In this document: one piece after another, positions 53,001 to 61,558 of the stretch | Numbering within the stretch: the stretch's first letter is position 1 | Layout of the letters: each line of letters begins with the position of its first letter | Source: Darwinibacter acetoxidans_A | Lineage (GTDB): Bacteria > Bacillota > Limnochordia > Darwinibacteriales > Darwinibacteriaceae | DNA: 64,000 nucleotides | Reading direction: 5' to 3' | NCBI GenBank assembly: GCA_041936745.1 | Contig: JBHGWS010000020.1 | Span: forward strand, 1-64,000 | Position numbers and translations under genes: made by a program | The notes under the pieces: generated by a model | The model's input: only the letters and a program-made list of their open reading frames with translations | What the model was told of the DNA's origin: nothing | Database searches by the model: none

Positions 53001-53968
53001 GGGTCGATCTGGGCAGCGTAAGCACTAATTTCGTCCTTGTTAACCCCAAGAAAGCCGCAAAGGATGCGGTCGTTTGGAAAAAATACTTGCGTACGAAAGG
53101 GGCACCCCTGAAGGCCCTGGGGGAGGGGTTGCATTTTTTGCGGGAACTTAAACCCCGGGTAGTGGGTGTAGGCACAACGGGCAGCGGTAGGGAATTAGCC
53201 GGGGCTGTTTTAGGTGCGGATGTTGTGAAAAACGAAATTACAGCCCACGCCATTGCCGCTTTAAGTTACAATCCGGCCGTTTCAACCATTGTTGAAATCG
53301 GCGGCCAAGACTCTAAGATTATTATCCTCAGGCAGGGTGTAGTAGCCGATTTTGCCATGAATACGGTCTGTGCCGCGGGGACCGGGTCCTTTTTGGATCA
53401 ACAGGCCGTAAGGTTGAATATTCCCATTGAGGAGTTTGGCAGCCTGGCCCTTAAAAGTACGGCCCCGGTCCGGATTGCCGGGCGCTGCACTGTCTTTGCC
53501 GAATCCGACATGATCCATAAACAGCAGCTGGGACACGGCATACCCGACATCTTAGCGGGCTTGTGTGCTGCAATGGTGCGCAACTATTTGACAAATGTGG
53601 CAAAAGGCAAGGACATCCAGCCCGCGGTATTTTTTCAAGGGGGCGTAGCGGCCAACGCAGGTATGCGCAAATCTTTGGAAGAAGCCTTAAACTTACCGGT
53701 TATTGTACCGGCGCACTACGATGTGATGGGGGCAGTAGGTGCCGCCAGGCTTGCCCAAGAATATTTGGAAAATGAAAAAAGGGCGACAAAATTTGCCGGT
53801 TTGGCAGCAGCCGACAGCGACTTTGCAAGTAGGAGTTTTGAATGCCAAGACTGTCCCAACCGCTGTGAAATAGTCCAGATTTTGCGCGATGAAAAACTCA
53901 TCGCCACTTGGGGTTCCCGCTGCGGCAAATACGTGGGGCAGGCCGCGGAAACCCATTTTAAAGTGTAA
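52970..53968 (+). CDS. BadF/BcrA-type CoA-substrate-specific activase (COG1924-like)
   Basis: A 332-residue ASKHA-fold ATPase that uses ATP hydrolysis to inject a low-potential electron into its partner. LGVDLGSVSTNFVLV is phosphate-1, VEIGGQDSK is phosphate-2, and CAAGTGSFLD with RCTVFAESD carries the bridging [4Fe-4S] cysteines of the HgdC/DCCP-R family. An extra C-terminal domain has CQDCPNRC and a later Cys in GSRCGKY, likely another metal site. It overlaps the COG3581-like gene by 31 bases. Confidence 0.9.
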   Translation: MSNKKEGLYLGVDLGSVSTNFVLVNPKKAAKDAVVWKKYLRTKGAPLKALGEGLHFLRELKPRVVGVGTTGSGRELAGAVLGADVVKNEITAHAIAALSYNPAVSTIVEIGGQDSKIIILRQGVVADFAMNTVCAAGTGSFLDQQAVRLNIPIEEFGSLALKSTAPVRIAGRCTVFAESDMIHKQQLGHGIPDILAGLCAAMVRNYLTNVAKGKDIQPAVFFQGGVAANAGMRKSLEEALNLPVIVPAHYDVMGAVGAARLAQEYLENEKRATKFAGLAAADSDFASRSFECQDCPNRCEIVQILRDEKLIATWGSRCGKYVGQAAETHFKV

Positions 53969-54040
53969 CAGCCTGATTATGGCAGGCCGGCCTGATCTGT
54001 GGTATCATGTAAGGGAGTTGGATGAGGAGGTTTCAGGCTG

Positions 54041-54658
54041 ATGATAAATATAGAACACCTGCTTTTAAGCGTTCCCGCTATTTTACTGGCTATTTCCTTC
54101 CACGAACTGGGCCACGCCTTCGTAGCCTATAAATTAGGTGACGTAACTCAAAAATACCAGGGCCGTTTAACGTTAAACCCCCTGGCTCACTTGGATCCGG
54201 TCGGTGCAATAATGCTTCTGCTGTTTAGGTTTGGCTGGGCCAAGCCGGTTTTGATTAACTCCAATTATTTCAAAAACAAAAGGCAGGGCATCCTCTTGGT
54301 GTCTGCCGCCGGGCCTCTGGCCAACGTCCTTTTGGCCTGGGTATTTTATAACCTCTACCGGTTTTTGCCCGGTTTAATGCCCACTGCAGCACTGATGAGT
54401 ACGATGTTTGTTTTTTTATCGCTCAATATCCAGTTAAATTTAGGGCTGGCGGCTTTTAATTTAATCCCTCTGCCGCCTTTGGACGGGTCCAAAATTTTGG
54501 CTTCCTTTTTACCGCCGCAGTTGGAATATAAGTATTTGAGCTGGGCGCGCTACGGGCCCATGATTTTGATTGTCTTAGTCATTACAGGCGGTGCCCGGTT
54601 GATTATCAATCCCATATACAGCGTTTTATTAAAACTCGTTGCCACTCTTTCGTTGTAG
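54041..54658 (+). CDS. Site-2-protease (M50) family membrane metalloprotease
   Basis: A 205-residue membrane protein with HELGH (residues 21-25) in the first helix and NLIPLPPLDGSK as third zinc-ligand motif. It belongs to the short YwhC/SpoIVFB-like M50 group that stands next to scpA in many Firmicutes. No PDZ or CBS domain. The substrate is unknown. AGGAGG precedes the ATG. Confidence 0.93.
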   Translation: MINIEHLLLSVPAILLAISFHELGHAFVAYKLGDVTQKYQGRLTLNPLAHLDPVGAIMLLLFRFGWAKPVLINSNYFKNKRQGILLVSAAGPLANVLLAWVFYNLYRFLPGLMPTAALMSTMFVFLSLNIQLNLGLAAFNLIPLPPLDGSKILASFLPPQLEYKYLSWARYGPMILIVLVITGGARLIINPIYSVLLKLVATLSL

Positions 54659-54667
54659 GTGATAATT

Positions 54668-55408
54668 GTGGGCTATGTTTTCCAGCTTAAGGCTTACGAA
54701 GGGCCCCTCGATTTACTGCTTGATCTGATTGCCAAAAATGAAATCGAGATCTGGGATATCCCTATCGCCGCAATTACGGAACAGTATTTGGCTTACCTGT
54801 ATTCGCTGCAGGAGCGGGATTTAGCCGTGGCCGGTGAATTTTTAGTTATGGCCGCCACTTTGATCCGGATAAAATCCCGCCTGCTTTTACCGGAAAAACC
54901 GCAGGTTGAGGATTTGGAAGAGGAAGAGAAAGACCCTCGGGAAGAACTGGTGGAACGGCTTGTAAGGTACAAGTTTTTTAAAGAAACAGCTGAATTCTTA
55001 CGGGAAAAATACGAAACCACCCTCTTTTATTACGACAGAGGGCAGGCTCAGGCGGCATATTCCGAGGCGCCAATCTTCACAAACCCCGTTGGGGATTTGA
55101 CAATAAACCAGCTAAAGGAGATTTACCGCGGGCTGCGGGAAGAACTGGCGAAGGAAGCACCAACCCACGCTGTCAGCCAAAGGATCTCGGTTAAGGAGCG
55201 CTTAGCTTTAATCCGCCTCCAGCTGGTGGGCCAACCGAAATTAAGTTTCTTTGATCTCTGCCACAACCGTTCGCCGCAGGAAATAGTAGTCACTTTACTG
55301 GCGGTTTTGGAACTTGTCAGGTTGGGGGAAGTGCGGGTCAGCCAAGAACGATCCTTTGGTGAAATCGCTGTTGAACCTTACGCTTTGGAATTGGAGGTGC
55401 ACTCATGA
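54668..55408 (+). CDS. scpA: Segregation and condensation protein A
   Basis: The kleisin subunit of SMC condensin. A 246-residue protein with VFQLKAYEGPLDLLLDLIAKNEIEIWDIPIAAIT, the ScpA N-terminus that binds the SMC neck, an acidic linker, and a C-terminal winged helix. GTG 54668 is preferred because AGGTGAT lies at the proper distance; GTG 54659 is adjacent to the previous stop. It overlaps scpB by 4 bases (ATGA). Confidence 0.95.
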   Translation: MGYVFQLKAYEGPLDLLLDLIAKNEIEIWDIPIAAITEQYLAYLYSLQERDLAVAGEFLVMAATLIRIKSRLLLPEKPQVEDLEEEEKDPREELVERLVRYKFFKETAEFLREKYETTLFYYDRGQAQAAYSEAPIFTNPVGDLTINQLKEIYRGLREELAKEAPTHAVSQRISVKERLALIRLQLVGQPKLSFFDLCHNRSPQEIVVTLLAVLELVRLGEVRVSQERSFGEIAVEPYALELEVHS

Positions 55409-55920
55409 CGCTGGAAGAAGCGGAAATTCTGGTCGAGGGTTTAATTTTCGCTGCCCTTAAACCCATCAAAGCCAAAGAAATTGCCCAAATTATCGACCTG
55501 GACGCTAAGACAGTCGCTGCTTTAGTCCAAAGAATCAAAGAGCGTTATGCCAAAGGTGCCCTTTTAATTAAAGAGGTTGCGGGCGGTTATCAAATGGTTA
55601 CCAGGCCGGAACTGGCCCCCTGGATTGAAAAAATGGGCCGGCCTGTCATTAATGCCCCATTGACCTTGGCCAGCACGGAGACACTGGCTATTATCGCTTA
55701 CGAGGAACCAATCACTAAAGCGGCCATCGAAGAAATCCGGGGAGTTCGCTCCGACAGCGCTTTAAACAGCCTTTTGGAGAGAGAGTTAATCCGCGAGTTG
55801 GGCAGGAAAGAAGCCCCGGGCAGGCCCATCCTCTATGGTGTCACCGAAAAGTTCCTGCAGCATTTCGGCTTGAAAAGCTTGGACGAACTTCCCCTGCAGG
55901 GCATAAGTAATTGGAAATAA
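55405..55920 (+). CDS. scpB: Segregation and condensation protein B
   Basis: A 171-residue winged-helix protein that binds ScpA as a dimer. VEGLIFAALKPIKAKEIAQII, LLIKEVAGGYQMVTRPE and SDSALNSLLERELIRELGRKEAPGRPILYGVTEKFL are typical. The stop overlaps nothing. Confidence 0.95.
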   Translation: MTLEEAEILVEGLIFAALKPIKAKEIAQIIDLDAKTVAALVQRIKERYAKGALLIKEVAGGYQMVTRPELAPWIEKMGRPVINAPLTLASTETLAIIAYEEPITKAAIEEIRGVRSDSALNSLLERELIRELGRKEAPGRPILYGVTEKFLQHFGLKSLDELPLQGISNWK

Positions 55921-55952
55921 TGGCAAATTAAGACTGAGTTGAGGTGATCTTG

Positions 55953-56462
55953 ATGCTGCTGCTCGGTCTTTTTTTGTTCTTCTTATTTTTTCTTTTATTA
56001 ATCAAATTTTCGTTAAAAATCCAATTGGGCTGGGATGGCGAGCAGCTGTCCATCACTCTTTCTCTGGCGCTTTGTGGAATTTTTTTTAAAATACCCCCTG
56101 TCCTGCTGGCAAAAGCTGCAGAGAAAATTAGAGAGCGCCCTTTTCCCCGCCTGCAGGAGGCAAGGCGCGGCCTGCATTTGGCCTCCCGCCTCTTTTCCCG
56201 TTTTGTCCAAGAAGTAAATGCCTTTGATTTGAAAATAGTTTTTGGCGCGGGGGATCCGCTCTGGACCGCTTTGGGTTTTGGGGGCATTTGGGCTGTGCTC
56301 GGCCCGCTTTTTGGCGGGAGGGCTAAGCTTGCCAAGCCGCCTCGTATTGACGTTACGCCTGATTTTCATAACAGGGTCCTGCGAATCAGCCTTTACTGCA
56401 TATTTAGCTTTCGACTTGGTCAAATTATACTCGATGAGCTGAGGGCGTTAGTGCGGAGTTGA
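55953..56462 (+). CDS. DUF2953 domain membrane protein
   Basis: A 169-residue protein with an N-terminal hydrophobic helix (MLLLGLFLFFLFFLLLI) and a C-terminal DUF2953 region (IVFGAGDPLWTALGFGGIWAVLG). This family is found in spore formers directly upstream of ytfJ/gerW, as here. Function is unknown. ATG 55953 follows GAGGTGAT. Confidence 0.87.
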   Translation: MLLLGLFLFFLFFLLLIKFSLKIQLGWDGEQLSITLSLALCGIFFKIPPVLLAKAAEKIRERPFPRLQEARRGLHLASRLFSRFVQEVNAFDLKIVFGAGDPLWTALGFGGIWAVLGPLFGGRAKLAKPPRIDVTPDFHNRVLRISLYCIFSFRLGQIILDELRALVRS

Positions 56463-56486
56463 ATTGGGTGGAAGGAGGCCTGAAAG

Positions 56487-56894
56487 TTGGAGAATAAGCA
56501 TCCTATCGAAGGGTTGATGGAAACCGCCATGGAAAGTCTAAAAACCATGGTGGATGTAAACACCATTCTGGGTGATCCGGTGGAGACGCCGGACGGGCAG
56601 GTAATTTTACCGGTGAGCAGAGTTAGCTTCGGCTTTGCAGCCGGGGGAGGTGAATACGCCGGCTCCGCTAAGGAGGAAAAACACCCCTTCGGCGGCGGCA
56701 GCGGGGCGGGGATTGCTTTACACCCCGTAGCTTTTTTGGTGGTAGGCCGGGACAGCGTCCGTTTGCTGCCGGTAAATCAAAGTGCAATTTACGATCGTTT
56801 GTTGGATTTGGCACCACAGTTCATTGATCAAATCCAGGGCCTGATGAAAGGGGAAAAGAGCAACGGGATTTTACGCTCGACTTACAAAGTCTAA
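56487..56894 (+). CDS. ytfJ: GerW/YtfJ-family sporulation protein
   Basis: A 135-residue protein with MENKHPIEGLMETAMESLKTMVDVNTILGDP and the glycine-rich GGSGAGIALHPVAFLVV segment, typical of YtfJ/GerW. In Bacillus GerW affects germination through the GerA receptor and lies in the inner spore membrane or coat. The start is TTG after GGAGG. A terminator follows. Confidence 0.94.
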   Translation: MENKHPIEGLMETAMESLKTMVDVNTILGDPVETPDGQVILPVSRVSFGFAAGGGEYAGSAKEEKHPFGGGSGAGIALHPVAFLVVGRDSVRLLPVNQSAIYDRLLDLAPQFIDQIQGLMKGEKSNGILRSTYKV

Positions 56895-56907
56895 AAAAGC
56901 GGCGGTT

Positions 56908-56932
56908 AAGAGGGGGCAACCCCTCTTTTTTG
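56908..56932 (+). terminator. Terminator after ytfJ
   Basis: AAGAGGGG / CCCCTCTT stem with a short loop and a TTTTTT tail. Confidence 0.9.
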
Positions 56933-56982
56933 TTGCCATCTAAGGCAAAATTCGATAGTATTAAGTTACTGGAGGGTGTTTT

Positions 56983-57708
56983 GTGAAAGAAAGGCTGCAG
57001 AAAGTTATGGCGCAGGCCGGGATCGGTTCCCGCCGGGCCTGTGAAAAGCTAATTTTGGAAGGCCGCGTCTTGGTCAACGGCGAGGCCGCTGTTTTGGGCA
57101 TGAAGGTTGATCCCGAGGCGTCTCAAATTCTAGTTGACGGCAGGGTGTTAGGGCCGCCCCAAAACTTGCGTTATTTTATCTTAAATAAACCCCTGGGCTA
57201 CATCACGACAGTCAAAGACCAATTCGGCCGCAAAGGTGTGCTCGATCTTTTAACGGGTGTGAAAGAGCGCGTGTACCCGGTCGGGCGCCTTGACTATGAC
57301 TCGGAGGGTTTAGTTTTTTTAACAAACGACGGTGCATTGGCCCACAAAGTGATGCATCCCAAGTTCGGCCTGGCCAAAGTATATTTAGTTGAAGTAACGG
57401 GCCAAATCACGCAGGAAGCCCTCCGCCTTTTAAGAAACGGTGTTGCTTTGGAAGACGGCTTAACTCAGCCTGCCATCGCTCGGGTCTTGGCGAAAAGCGA
57501 CAGTTTCACTCGCCTGCGCTTAAGTCTGAAAGAAGGCCGCAATCGGCAGATCCGGCGCATGTGCCGGAAGGTGGGTTTTCCCGTCCGGCATCTTTTAAGG
57601 ATTCAAATTGGGCCTCTCAAATTGGGTGAACTGCCCAGCGGCTCTTTTAGGGAACTGACAAAAGAAGAAATAAGCGCCCTGCAGGCGAGGCTGAAAAACA
57701 AAGCTTGA
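56983..57708 (+). CDS. rluB: RluB-type 23S rRNA pseudouridine synthase
   Basis: A 241-residue RsuA/RluB-family enzyme. An N-terminal S4 domain (ERLQKVMAQAGIGSRRACEKLILEGRVLVNG) precedes the catalytic domain with GRLDYDSEGL, whose Asp is the nucleophile, and KEGRNRQIRRM. In Bacillus it modifies position 2633 of 23S rRNA. The start is GTG after GGAGG. It neighbours scpB and cmk as in other Firmicutes. Confidence 0.93.
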   Translation: MKERLQKVMAQAGIGSRRACEKLILEGRVLVNGEAAVLGMKVDPEASQILVDGRVLGPPQNLRYFILNKPLGYITTVKDQFGRKGVLDLLTGVKERVYPVGRLDYDSEGLVFLTNDGALAHKVMHPKFGLAKVYLVEVTGQITQEALRLLRNGVALEDGLTQPAIARVLAKSDSFTRLRLSLKEGRNRQIRRMCRKVGFPVRHLLRIQIGPLKLGELPSGSFRELTKEEISALQARLKNKA

Positions 57709-57805
57709 AGCTGCCCCGCATTTTTCGTAAAGGGGATTTTAACTCCTTGGTGAAGATAAGGATGGGCTAAGTTTTCGGCTAAACTTTGGGAAAGGTAGAA
57801 GTTTA

Positions 57806-58504
57806 ATGATGAGAATTGCCATAGACGGCCCCGCCGGCGCGGGGAAAAGTACAATTGCCCGCCTGGTGGCCCAAAGATTGGGCCTGCGCTATTTGGATAC
57901 GGGTGCTATGTATCGGGCTTTAACCCTGCAGGCACTGCGGGAAAACATCTCCCCGGCCGATGAAGAGGGCTTGGTGGAACTGGTAAAATCGATGAACCTG
58001 GAGATTTCCTGGCAGAATCGGGCTGAAGATAATCTGTTTTTTATAAACAAAGAGGATGTGACGGAAGAAATCCGCCGGCCGGCCGTGAGCGAAAACGTTT
58101 CCCTGGCAGCCAGCCATGGTAAGGTCCGGGAAATAATTGCTTCTTTGCAGCAGAAAATCGCTGCCCAAGGGTCAATTGTCATGGACGGCCGGGATATTGG
58201 TACGGTAGTTATGCCCACGGCGGATTGGAAGTTTTATCTTTCCGCTTCCGTTGAAGAGAGGGCCAGGCGCCGGCAGTTGGAATTGAAAAGAAGAGGGCTT
58301 GATGTTGATTTGCAAGAATTGGAGCGGCAGATTCAGCGGAGAGATTTTTTGGATTCAACCAGAGAAGTGTCGCCGTTAAAAAAAGCTGAGGATGCCATTG
58401 AAATAGATACGACAAATCTGAACATCGAACAAGTGGTAGACGAAGTTCTCCGCTTTATCTCGGGGGGGAAGGATCGTGTACAGAGCTCTAGTGGCAGTCA
58501 TTAG
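57806..58504 (+). CDS. cmk: Cytidylate kinase
   Basis: Phosphorylates CMP and dCMP. RIAIDGPAGAGKSTIARL is the P-loop, YLDTGAMYRALTL the CMP-binding segment, and GRDIGTVVMPTADWKFYLSAS follows. 232 residues. Two consecutive ATGs open the gene. It overlaps plsC by 29 bases. Upstream (57709-57805) is a 97-base spacer with a weak CCCC/GGGG hairpin. Confidence 0.96.
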   Translation: MMRIAIDGPAGAGKSTIARLVAQRLGLRYLDTGAMYRALTLQALRENISPADEEGLVELVKSMNLEISWQNRAEDNLFFINKEDVTEEIRRPAVSENVSLAASHGKVREIIASLQQKIAAQGSIVMDGRDIGTVVMPTADWKFYLSASVEERARRRQLELKRRGLDVDLQELERQIQRRDFLDSTREVSPLKKAEDAIEIDTTNLNIEQVVDEVLRFISGGKDRVQSSSGSH

Positions 58505-59063
58505 ATTTGTGATCAAACTTTTTTGGGGACTTCGGGTCAGCGGTGTCGAAAATATCCCGGCGGAAGGCGGTGCCATTGTGGCCGCCAATCATGTAACTTG
58601 GTTCGATCCCCTACCGGTAGGAGCGGCGGTTAGGCGGCCGATTCATTTTATGGCTAAAGCAGAACTGTTTGAAAACCCTATTTTAGGCCGTGCCTTACCA
58701 AAACTGCATGCTTTTCCCGTAAAAAGGGGCGGCGCTGACCGCGGAGCCATTAGGCAAGCCCAAGCGGTAGTGACCGGCGGCGGCCTTTTAGGCATCTTCC
58801 CGGAAGGTACTCGGGGCGGGGGAGAAAATGAACTATTGCCCCTACAGGGCGGGACAGCTTTTATTGCGTTAAAAACAGGGGTTCCCGTCATCCCGGTGGT
58901 GGTCAAGGGTGTTAAACCGCTGCGCTTTCGGCGGCCCATTACGGTTACAATTGGGCAGCCGATTCATTTGGGGAAACCGAAAAGAACTAACAGACAAGAG
59001 GTGGATCGAGCCAGTAATTTGATTTCATCTCAATTTAGTGAGCTAATAAGCAGGAATAATTAA
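58476..59063 (+). CDS. plsC: 1-acyl-sn-glycerol-3-phosphate acyltransferase
   Basis: Acylates lysophosphatidic acid to phosphatidic acid. The H-x4-D motif (NHVTWFDP), FPEGTR and VPVIPVVVKG motifs are intact, with an N-terminal membrane-associated helix. 195 residues. The GTG start follows GGGGGGAAGG within cmk. The cmk-plsC-ispH order is a Firmicute standard. Confidence 0.93.
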   Translation: MYRALVAVIRFVIKLFWGLRVSGVENIPAEGGAIVAANHVTWFDPLPVGAAVRRPIHFMAKAELFENPILGRALPKLHAFPVKRGGADRGAIRQAQAVVTGGGLLGIFPEGTRGGGENELLPLQGGTAFIALKTGVPVIPVVVKGVKPLRFRRPITVTIGQPIHLGKPKRTNRQEVDRASNLISSQFSELISRNN

Positions 59064-59095
59064 GCTGACGCAGAAATACAAACAGGGTGGATGCA

Positions 59096-59126
59096 TTGTT
59101 TATAGTCTGCGGTTTGTAGGTATAAT
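59096..59126 (+). promoter_or_regulatory. Candidate promoter of the ispH-S1 gene
   Basis: A consensus TATAAT (59121-59126) follows TTGTTT (59096-59101) with 19-base spacing, or a weaker TTTATA with 16. GGGAGGGGG and the GTG start follow 15 bases later. Confidence 0.5.
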
Positions 59127-59141
59127 AAGGGAGGGGGAAAG

Positions 59142-61454
59142 GTGGAAATTGTATTGGCAGATGCCGCTGGTTTCTGCTTTGGTGTCAAAAGGGCTTTGGA
59201 ATTAACATCCAAAGCAGTGGACGAAGCTTCCCAGGGCACTCCGATACACACGTTAGGTCCACTTATCCATAACCCACAGGTTGTTGCGAACCTCGCGGCC
59301 GCAGGGGTCCGGGTAATCGAACAACCTGGGGATGCAGGTTCAGGAGTAGTCATTGTTCGTTCACATGGTGTAGCACCGAAGGTTTTAAGCGAATTACAAA
59401 GTGGTGAACTAGAAGTTATCGATGCCACATGTCCTTTTGTGCAACGGGCTATGCGTTGGGCAAGACAGTTGAAGGAAGAAGGGTATCAAGTTATTATTGT
59501 TGGGGACCGGTTTCATCCCGAGGTACAAGCCATTTTGGGCTACACGGATGATACCGCACAAGTTGTGAGTACGCCTCAAGAAATCCGTAAGCTTCCGATT
59601 GCAAGACGCGTCGGTATTATTGCGCAAACTACTCAATCCAACGCCAATTTCAAGGCTTGCATCAATGAACTGATTGGCAGGGTTCAGGAGTTGAAAGCTT
59701 TTGATACCATCTGTACTGCTACCGAACAGCGGCAAACTTCGGCAAAGGAATTGGCCGCCCAAGTGGATGTTATGGTTGTTATTGGAGGCCGCAATAGTGC
59801 CAACACGAAACGGTTGGCCGAATTATGCAAGGAGCGAGGAACGGCCACATATCATATTGAAACACCCGCCGAATTAAAATCTGAGTGGTTTAGCGGGGCA
59901 AAAAAGGTAGGAGTGACGGCCGGTGCCTCTACTCCGGACTGGTTAATTGAGGGGGTACTTACTAGAATGAGTGAATTTACAGAAGAAAAAGTAACAGAAA
60001 TCACCGAAGAGCAAGAACAAGAAGTAAAAGATGAAGTAACAGAGGCAGAAGAACAGGAAGATGTTGTAACGGCAGTTTCCGCCGATAACCTGGCTGAAGA
60101 GGAAGAAACAGAAGAGGTTGCGGCTGAAGATGGAGACGCTGCTGACGAGGCAGTGGCAGAAGAAGCGGAAGATGCAGTTGAACAAGGAGAAGAAACCGCG
60201 GAAGAAGAAGCGGAAGATGCAGTTGAGGAAGTAGAAGAAGCAGCAGTAGAAGAGGAAGAGGCGGTTGCCGAAGGGCTCAGTGAAGCTCAAATGAGTGAAT
60301 ACGATGTGAAAATGCCAACCGTCGGTGCCGTTGTCAAAGGGCGCATCGTTCAGATTTCTTCTGATGAGGTTTTAGTTGATATTGATTATAAATCAGAGGG
60401 TCGAGTGCCATTTAACGAGCTGACTTTCCTGCCGAACGCGGATCCGAAAGAACTTGTCAGCGAAGGCGAAGAAATTATGGTCAAGGTCTTAAAGGTAGAC
60501 GATGCGGAAGGTAACGTCCTTTTATCTAAAAGGCGCGCCGATGCCGATCTGGCCTGGGAAAGGCTTGAAAAACTCAACGCGGCCGGAGAGACCTTGGAAG
60601 CAAAAATTTTACAGACAGTGAAAGGCGGCCTCCTGGTTAATGTGGGCGTACGCGGTTTTATTCCCGCCAGCCACGTTTCCCGCGGCTTTGAAGAAGATTT
60701 AGAGCAGTATGTGGGCCAATCACTGGAACTTAAAATCATTGAACTCGACCGCTCGAAAAATAATGTAGTTTTTTCCCATAAAGAAGTGCTGGAAGAACGG
60801 TATCAAAAAGCGAAAGAAGAAGCCTTCGAAACTTTAGAGGTAGGGACAAAGGTCCCGGGAATTGTCCGCCGTATTACAGACTTTGGCGCTTTTGTAGATA
60901 TCGGCAGCGGCGTGGAAGGCCTCTTACACGTTTCCGAAATGGCTTACTCTCGCGTCAATCATCCCTCGGATGTAGTTTCCGAAGATGAAGAGATTACCGT
61001 TATGGTTTTGGGAGTGGATAAGGAGAGGGAGCGCATCTCCCTAGGCTTAAAGCAAACGATGCCGGATCCCTGGACAAAGGTTGCCGATAATTATCATGTG
61101 GGCGATAAAGTAACGGGCGAGGTAACCAGAGTCGTGGACTTTGGCGCCTTCGTTAAACTGGAAGACGGCGTAGAGGGCTTGGTACACATCAGTGAATTGG
61201 CACACCGGCATGTGGCCAAAGCGGAAGATGTGGTGACCTCGGGCGAAGAAATAGAGGTTAAGGTAATCAGCGTCGATGCGGATGCGCGCCGGATTGGGCT
61301 CAGCATTAAAGAGCTGGAACCTAAACCGGCACCGCGGCCTGCACCTAAAGCCAAACAGCAGCCGCAAACGGTGGAGGGAACCGACACGGACGAGTTAACA
61401 ACCAATATAGGGGACGTTTTCGGCGATTTATTCAAAGAAGACAACGAGGAATAA
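59142..61454 (+). CDS. ispH: Bifunctional IspH (HMB-PP reductase) - ribosomal protein S1 fusion
   Basis: A 770-residue fusion. Residues 1 to about 275 are IspH, the [4Fe-4S] enzyme that makes IPP and DMAPP in the last MEP-pathway step; cluster cysteines occur in GFCFGV (Cys12), DATCPFV and TICTATEQRQ, and HPEV is present. A very acidic linker of about 110 residues (Glu/Ala repeats) leads to four S1 RNA-binding repeats (from about 389), the last two highly alike (GAFVDIG... and GAFVKLE...). The fusion is known in clostridia and allied groups. The start is GTG. Confidence 0.96.
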   Translation: MEIVLADAAGFCFGVKRALELTSKAVDEASQGTPIHTLGPLIHNPQVVANLAAAGVRVIEQPGDAGSGVVIVRSHGVAPKVLSELQSGELEVIDATCPFVQRAMRWARQLKEEGYQVIIVGDRFHPEVQAILGYTDDTAQVVSTPQEIRKLPIARRVGIIAQTTQSNANFKACINELIGRVQELKAFDTICTATEQRQTSAKELAAQVDVMVVIGGRNSANTKRLAELCKERGTATYHIETPAELKSEWFSGAKKVGVTAGASTPDWLIEGVLTRMSEFTEEKVTEITEEQEQEVKDEVTEAEEQEDVVTAVSADNLAEEEETEEVAAEDGDAADEAVAEEAEDAVEQGEETAEEEAEDAVEEVEEAAVEEEEAVAEGLSEAQMSEYDVKMPTVGAVVKGRIVQISSDEVLVDIDYKSEGRVPFNELTFLPNADPKELVSEGEEIMVKVLKVDDAEGNVLLSKRRADADLAWERLEKLNAAGETLEAKILQTVKGGLLVNVGVRGFIPASHVSRGFEEDLEQYVGQSLELKIIELDRSKNNVVFSHKEVLEERYQKAKEEAFETLEVGTKVPGIVRRITDFGAFVDIGSGVEGLLHVSEMAYSRVNHPSDVVSEDEEITVMVLGVDKERERISLGLKQTMPDPWTKVADNYHVGDKVTGEVTRVVDFGAFVKLEDGVEGLVHISELAHRHVAKAEDVVTSGEEIEVKVISVDADARRIGLSIKELEPKPAPRPAPKAKQQPQTVEGTDTDELTTNIGDVFGDLFKEDNEE

Positions 61455-61466
61455 ACAATAACTAAA

Positions 61467-61499
61467 AAAACCTGTGGGCTTTGGCTCACAGGTTTTTTT
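61467..61499 (+). terminator. Terminator after ispH-S1
   Basis: AACCTGTG / CACAGGTT stem, ten-base loop, then TTTTTT. Confidence 0.9.
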
Positions 61500-61558
61500 C
61501 ATGGATACTAGCAGCCTGCAGGGGAACACTAAAAAAAAGTGTTAATGGAGGGAATAAA

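Noticed and set aside
57709..57805. Riboswitch or T-box ahead of cmk
   Set aside because: Only a weak CCCC/GGGG hairpin; no specifier, T-box or known aptamer core visible.
60100..60280. Repeat array or CRISPR-like pattern
   Set aside because: The repetition comes from GAA/GAG codon runs in the acidic linker; no spacers of regular size.
59943..60290. Minus-strand frame rich in Phe and Cys within the ispH-S1 linker
   Set aside because: It is the antisense of Glu/Ala codon repeats, which gives Phe-, Leu- and Cys-rich peptides by composition.
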